Positions 60,310-64,000 of a DNA stretch of 64,000 nucleotides are shown here, one piece after another (positions within the stretch are counted from its first letter, which is position 1; every line of letters starts with the position of its first letter). A program made the translations under genes and the position numbers. A model generated the notes under the pieces. That model saw only the letters and a list, made by a program, of their open reading frames with translations, had not been told where the DNA came from and did no database searches. This DNA is from Anaerolineae bacterium (lineage in GTDB: Bacteria > Chloroflexota > Anaerolineae > Aggregatilineales > Phototrophicaceae): positions 1 through 64,000 of the forward strand of contig JAFLCG010000019.1 of assembly GCA_017303635.1 (NCBI GenBank), written 5' to 3'.

Positions 60310-61478
60310 CGTGAAGTATCCATCCCGCGCATCAGGATGCGGCTCACTTCCGGTCGAGTAAATTCCAATGGTAGCAATTCACCAGCTAGCAGTTTTTGCC
60401 GAACCTGGGTTCCGCTCAAGTGCAACCATTGTGTGGAATCATGCGGGCAGGTCTTGGCTGTTACCACCTGACCGCAGGCATGGCAGTGAAAGGCGTGCTC
60501 AAACATGAGGGGGGTAATGCCGATCAGTTCTGGGTCGAATTCCCGAAAGATCAACTGGGCATCATAGGTGCCGTAGTAATTGCCCACCCCGGCATGATCC
60601 CGACCCACAATAAAATGGGTGCAACCATAATTCTTACGACAAATCGCATGGAATACCGCTTCTCGGGGCCCTGCGTAGCGCATCGCTGCTGGAAAAGCCG
60701 CCAAGAGTACCCTCGAAGCCGGATAATAGTGTTCCAGCACGGCGCGGTAACTCTCCACACGCACATCGGCTGGAATATCATCCCCTTTTGTCTCGCCGAC
60801 CAATGGATGCAGCAGTAAACCATCGACCATCTCTAGCGCACACTTTTGTAGATATTCATGCGCCCGATGGATGGGATTACGGGTCTGGAAGGCCACTATC
60901 TGTCGCCAACCACGCTGTGAAAAAAGCTCGCGAGTCTGTAACGGGGTATAGGCAAGGTCGGGAAATGACGCAACCGGTTCAACCAGCATCCAAACATTAC
61001 CTGCCAGGTAATGGTCACCCTGGGCATACAAGCGGGCAACACCAGGATGTTTATCGTCTGTCGTGCGATAAACAGCTTCGGCTTCCGCCGTTTTGTCGTA
61101 CCTAAAAATGTCGCTCAATTCCAACAGGCCAACGATGCGGCCTGCTGGATCAGCCAGGGCCACATCCTGCCCTACGCGCAAACGATTGACCACGTCCGCC
61201 GACACTGGCAACGTGATTGGAATTGTCCAGGGTAGACCATCTGGCAAATGCATATGTTCAAGGACCGATTGATAGGCTGATCGATCCATGAACCCCGTCA
61301 AGGGGCTAACAACGCCTATAGCGATTAACTCTAGATCAGATAGGATGACTTCGGAGATTTGAACCAATGGCGCAACCAGTGCCCGTTCATAGAGAGCTGC
61401 TGCTGCCGGACCCTCTATTCGCAACTGATTGATGAGCTTTCCACCATGAGGAGTTATTGGAGCAACGAAGGAGGGCAT
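60306..61478 (-). CDS. sat: Sulfate adenylyltransferase (ATP sulfurylase), homo-oligomeric type
   Basis: A 390-residue enzyme making APS from sulfate and ATP. Signature QTRNPIHRAHEYL (about 195-207) holds the active-site arginine and histidines; GRDHAGVGNYYG (about 290-301) is the second. A CHACGQVVTAKTCPHD zinc-ribbon-like segment near residue 335 is also present. The start is at the ATG in MPSFVAPITPHGG; the open frame runs 16 codons further up. It stands 53 bp downstream of arginase and overlaps the phosphodiesterase by ATGA. Confidence 0.92.
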   Translation of the reverse strand: MPSFVAPITPHGGKLINQLRIEGPAAAALYERALVAPLVQISEVILSDLELIAIGVVSPLTGFMDRSAYQSVLEHMHLPDGLPWTIPITLPVSADVVNRLRVGQDVALADPAGRIVGLLELSDIFRYDKTAEAEAVYRTTDDKHPGVARLYAQGDHYLAGNVWMLVEPVASFPDLAYTPLQTRELFSQRGWRQIVAFQTRNPIHRAHEYLQKCALEMVDGLLLHPLVGETKGDDIPADVRVESYRAVLEHYYPASRVLLAAFPAAMRYAGPREAVFHAICRKNYGCTHFIVGRDHAGVGNYYGTYDAQLIFREFDPELIGITPLMFEHAFHCHACGQVVTAKTCPHDSTQWLHLSGTQVRQKLLAGELLPLEFTRPEVSRILMRGMDTSR

Positions 61479-61531
61479 GACGATTACTTCTTTATTGATT
61501 GACCAGACACGCGGAGTACGAGGCAATAAAC

Positions 61532-62425
61532 TCAGATAATGCGTTGACCAAACAGGCTCGCAGCCAGATCAACCGCGAGTTCGGCTGTGCGGTTATATTC
61601 ATCCAGGATCGGATTCACTTCAACCAGATCCAATGAGCGGACACGGCCATCGTCACACAGAATTTCCATCAAGAGATGGGCTTCCCGAATACTCAGGCCA
61701 CCCGGAACAGGCGTACCTACGCCCGGCGCAATCGTCGGATCGAGCGAGTCCATGTCAAAACTAATATGCAACGCATCCACATCACCCAATGTCGCTAAGG
61801 CGTTGCGAGTCACAGCAGCAATACCATTTTCATCGATTTCACGCATGGTCATGACCGGGATATGGCTTTCCCGTAATGCCACCCGTTCCTGCGAATCCAA
61901 GTCACGGATACCAATCATCACAATCTGCTCAGGCTGAAGATGCTTTTCACCGAAAATCAGCGGCGGGGGACAACGCCCCATCAGAGAAGTCACGACCATC
62001 CCATGCACATTACCGCTCGGGGTGGTTTCCGGTGTATTGAAATCCCCATGGGCATCAATCCATAAGACCCCTACCCTGCCCGGACGTGTCAGCGCAGCGG
62101 AGACCGTTCCCATCGCCACGCTATGATCCCCACCCAGGATGATCGCTGTTTCATCACGCTCGATGCTGCTCATGACCGATTGCCGAATCTGGGCGGCAAC
62201 TGCTGCAATGGCGACTGCATTATGGGCTTTAGGGTCTGTATCCTGGGATTCGACCTGTTCCATCCCCGGCACTGAAACATTGCCGTAATCCGTAACGGTC
62301 AATCCCAGGCGTTCGAGACGGGGTCGCAGTTTGGCATAACGAATAGCACTCGGCCCCATATCGACGCCTCGCCGCTTTTGTCCCAAGTCCATCGGCGCAC
62401 CGTAAATCGCAATTGGGTATCCCAT
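61532..62425 (-). CDS. rocF: Arginase
   Basis: A 297-residue ureohydrolase that splits arginine to ornithine and urea. Manganese ligands are in GGDHSVAMG, WIDAHGDFNTP and ISFDMDSLDPTIAPGVGTPVPGG; the closing block SLDLVEVNPILD is typical of RocF-type arginases. The N-terminus IAIYGAPMDLGQKRRGVDMGP supports arginase rather than agmatinase. It lies 59 bp downstream of a hydrolase gene and upstream of sat; a link to sulfate activation is not evident. Confidence 0.92.
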   Translation of the reverse strand: MGYPIAIYGAPMDLGQKRRGVDMGPSAIRYAKLRPRLERLGLTVTDYGNVSVPGMEQVESQDTDPKAHNAVAIAAVAAQIRQSVMSSIERDETAIILGGDHSVAMGTVSAALTRPGRVGVLWIDAHGDFNTPETTPSGNVHGMVVTSLMGRCPPPLIFGEKHLQPEQIVMIGIRDLDSQERVALRESHIPVMTMREIDENGIAAVTRNALATLGDVDALHISFDMDSLDPTIAPGVGTPVPGGLSIREAHLLMEILCDDGRVRSLDLVEVNPILDEYNRTAELAVDLAASLFGQRII

Positions 62426-62484
62426 ATTTTCCTACTCTAGATCTACAGTGGCAGATAACAAGTTCCCAAGCTGATCAGCATTCA

Positions 62485-63384
62485 TCATTGCCCATTTGAG
62501 GCGAGAGCATGAAAGGTGGTCAAGCGACTGGCATATTCGGTCGGCGCGACAGCCTGATAATTACCATGACCGGCACCAGGTACTTCCCATAATTCAATGG
62601 GCACACCGACAACCTGCCCACGCGCAAGCATTTTCCGGGCACCGCTCAAGGTCGCTTCGGTAGTTCCATAAATCAACAGCACCGGAATTCCAGTGAGGTT
62701 ATGCAATTCATTGTACGGGCTAAGAAACGTAATGTCATTGCCGGTAAACAGGCGATACCCGCCAGCAATGCCCCATTGATAGAGCACTGAAAAGAAATCA
62801 GCCGGTTGGCCTAAGCCCAATTCAACGGCGTAATCGTGATAACCGCCCATCGCACTCACCGAACGAAAGCCTGACGACCGCTGGGCAGCCATCAAGGCAG
62901 TTGCTCCTCCCGACGAAAACCCGTGCAAACTAATCCTGCCAGGGTCAATATCCGGTCGTGTCAACAGGTAATCCCGCGCAGCCAGTACATCTTCAGCTTC
63001 GTAATATCCCAGTGAAAACCAGCCCAGGCTGCTACAGACACGCGAGTTCAGCGTTAGTACATTAAAGCCGGCATTGTAAAAGATGGCCGCATCTCCCAAC
63101 TGCCCACCACGCCCGGCGTTAAAAGCCGGCACCGTGATAACGGTTGCTCCATTGGTACCGGGCAGAAAGTAGCCATCCAACTGAAGGCCATTGGTAGATG
63201 TAAACGTGACCGACTCATAGTTGGGGGCAAACGACATTGGCGTATTACCCACATCACAGGGTGGATGGGTTAATCCCCAAATTGTGACCAGACCCATTAG
63301 AAGTGGCAATATCAATAAGGCAGATCCCAAAGCACCCATAAAGACCAGTGCCAGGCGTACCCAGTATCGTCGCGGACGCAGCAC
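62485..63384 (-). CDS. Membrane-anchored alpha/beta hydrolase
   Basis: A 299-residue protein with one N-terminal TM helix (about 10-35) and an alpha/beta hydrolase domain outside or at the membrane. The nucleophile Ser is in LHGFSSGGATALMAAQ. The acid region is VLLIYGTTEATLS, and the C-terminal His is in VPGAGHGNYQ. The lid-like insert and the YEAEDVLAARDYLLTRPDIDPGRISLHG block fit the DUF676/dienelactone-like esterases. The start is GTG (63382-63384), three bases past the tatC stop. Substrate unknown. Confidence 0.82.
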   Translation of the reverse strand: MLRPRRYWVRLALVFMGALGSALLILPLLMGLVTIWGLTHPPCDVGNTPMSFAPNYESVTFTSTNGLQLDGYFLPGTNGATVITVPAFNAGRGGQLGDAAIFYNAGFNVLTLNSRVCSSLGWFSLGYYEAEDVLAARDYLLTRPDIDPGRISLHGFSSGGATALMAAQRSSGFRSVSAMGGYHDYAVELGLGQPADFFSVLYQWGIAGGYRLFTGNDITFLSPYNELHNLTGIPVLLIYGTTEATLSGARKMLARGQVVGVPIELWEVPGAGHGNYQAVAPTEYASRLTTFHALASNGQ

Positions 63385-63387
63385 GAT

Positions 63388-64000
63388 CTAGGCCGTTTCG
63401 CCCCGGTTAAACCGAGCACCAAAGTAGACCAGGACGATACTCAACACATACAGCACCAACAATGGCGCAATGACGAGCGCCATATTCACCGGGTCTACTG
63501 TTGGAGTAATGACCGCTGCCGCAACGGATGCACCTACAACTGCAATACGCCAATTGCGGATAAGCACCCCAGCAGTCACCATCCCGACCAAGGACAACAC
63601 AAAAAATACCAGAGGGGTTTCGAAGGCAACCCCCATCCAAAAGATCAGTGCGGTGATAAAGCCAAGGTATTGATCTGCCGTCCACTCCGCCTTGAGCAAG
63701 TCATTCTGAAAGTTTTGCAGGAAGTCGATGGCAGGCGGAACCATGATAAACCAGGCAAACAACACGCCAACGAGAAACAAGAGGGTTATTGGCGTAATTG
63801 AAAGGAAAACAATCCGCCGTTCTCGGCGGGTCAAACCCGGAACAATGAAAGCCAACACCTGATAAGTAATCATCGGGATTGCCAGAATCCCCCCAATGAG
63901 CATCGCTACCCGGAAATAGGCGATCACCCCTTCAGTCGGGCCAAGCGTCTGTAAACGCTGAGCACCATCGGGTAATGGCTCGATCAGGTAAAGAAGCACT
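63388..64000 (-). CDS. tatC: Sec-independent protein translocase TatC (N-terminus beyond window)
   Basis: At least 203 residues of TatC, the core twin-arginine receptor. The window begins at the end of the first periplasmic loop (LLYLIEPLPDGAQRLQTLGPTEGVIAYFRVAMLIGG). Later helices, the ITPITLLFLVGVLFAWF region and the conserved FQNDLLKAEWTADQYLGF, then GVAFETPLVFFVLSLVGMV, follow in standard order. The 5' part lies outside. TatA genes, if linked, would be to the right. The stop is TAG at 63388-63390, leading straight into the hydrolase gene. Confidence 0.93.
   Translation of the reverse strand, partial: VLLYLIEPLPDGAQRLQTLGPTEGVIAYFRVAMLIGGILAIPMITYQVLAFIVPGLTRRERRIVFLSITPITLLFLVGVLFAWFIMVPPAIDFLQNFQNDLLKAEWTADQYLGFITALIFWMGVAFETPLVFFVLSLVGMVTAGVLIRNWRIAVVGASVAAAVITPTVDPVNMALVIAPLLVLYVLSIVLVYFGARFNRGETA

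Noticed and set aside
1..64000. tRNA, rRNA, CRISPR arrays, prophage genes
   Set aside because: I looked in all gaps over 100 bp and saw no cloverleaf, no regularly spaced direct repeats and no phage structural genes. A tRNAscan or CRISPR search would be decisive.

Overview
The window reads as an ordinary chromosomal stretch of a member of the Chloroflexota, most likely an Anaerolineae-type lineage. This is inferred from gene content only; no rRNA or tRNA is present to confirm it. Pointers are several lipoproteins and secreted proteins with Thr/Pro-rich linkers, PD40/TolB-like propeller proteins, YfhO-type membrane proteins, a Tad pilus cluster without a secretin, and a 2-oxoacid:ferredoxin oxidoreductase beside aerobic-type enzymes. 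Gene density is high and overlaps of 4 to 40 bp are common. I see no prophage, CRISPR array or complete insertion sequence. The only mobile-element trace is the 5' end of an IS5-like transposase at the left edge.

Layout. (1) 1-10.0 kb, minus strand: transposase fragment, DUF1905 protein, polyprenyl-phosphate sugar transferase, TolB-like lipoprotein, LysM lipoprotein, KdgK-like sugar kinase, AlbA_2 regulator and Lon protease. The stack is transcribed from lon leftward. (2) 10.1-14.2 kb, plus strand: FlgD-Ig surface protein, PhnD-like lipoprotein and two family-2 glycosyltransferases. (3) 14.2-23.9 kb, minus strand: hibernation factor HPF, ComF, then tadC, tadB, cpaF, cpaE, cpaB, preceded by a DegS-like kinase and a NarL-like regulator. 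(4) 24.1-26.9 kb, plus strand: the pgeF-yggS-yggT-DUF167 housekeeping set and a small lipoprotein. (5) 26.9-29.5 kb, minus strand: a membrane-anchored NACHT-like NTPase with HEAT repeats. (6) 29.7-36.8 kb, plus strand: three overlapping large membrane proteins, fabG and a HIT protein. (7) 36.8-43.9 kb, minus strand: DsbA-like protein, a gntR-korA-korB operon with a clear operator, deoxynucleoside kinase, RluE-type pseudouridine synthase and a GIY-YIG protein. (8) 44-54 kb: Yip1-like membrane protein, M14 carboxypeptidase, aminotransferase, RNase HI, aconitase, a divergent LysR regulator and a TolB-like protein. (9) 54.3-64 kb, minus strand: a hydrolase/acyl-CoA ligase fusion, a membrane protein, then tatC-hydrolase-arginase-sat-phosphodiesterase-cysC-yigZ.

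How the genes fit together. KorAB and AcnA are central 2-oxoglutarate/citrate metabolism, each with its own transcription factor and a recognisable inverted-repeat site. Sat and CysC make APS and PAPS. A phosphodiesterase-superfamily enzyme sits between them and no APS/PAPS reductase is visible, so PAPS-dependent sulfation is a live alternative to cysteine synthesis. The Tad set supplies the cytoplasmic motor and inner-membrane platform of a pilus; prepilins and the prepilin peptidase must be encoded elsewhere. Sugar transferase, glycosyltransferases and YfhO-like proteins point to an elaborate cell-surface glycan.

The features most worth follow-up are the NACHT-HEAT protein, the sat/phosphodiesterase/cysC arrangement, the lon-AlbA_2 coupling, the two-domain hydrolase-ligase, and the promoter and operator sequences of the gntR-kor and tad operons.
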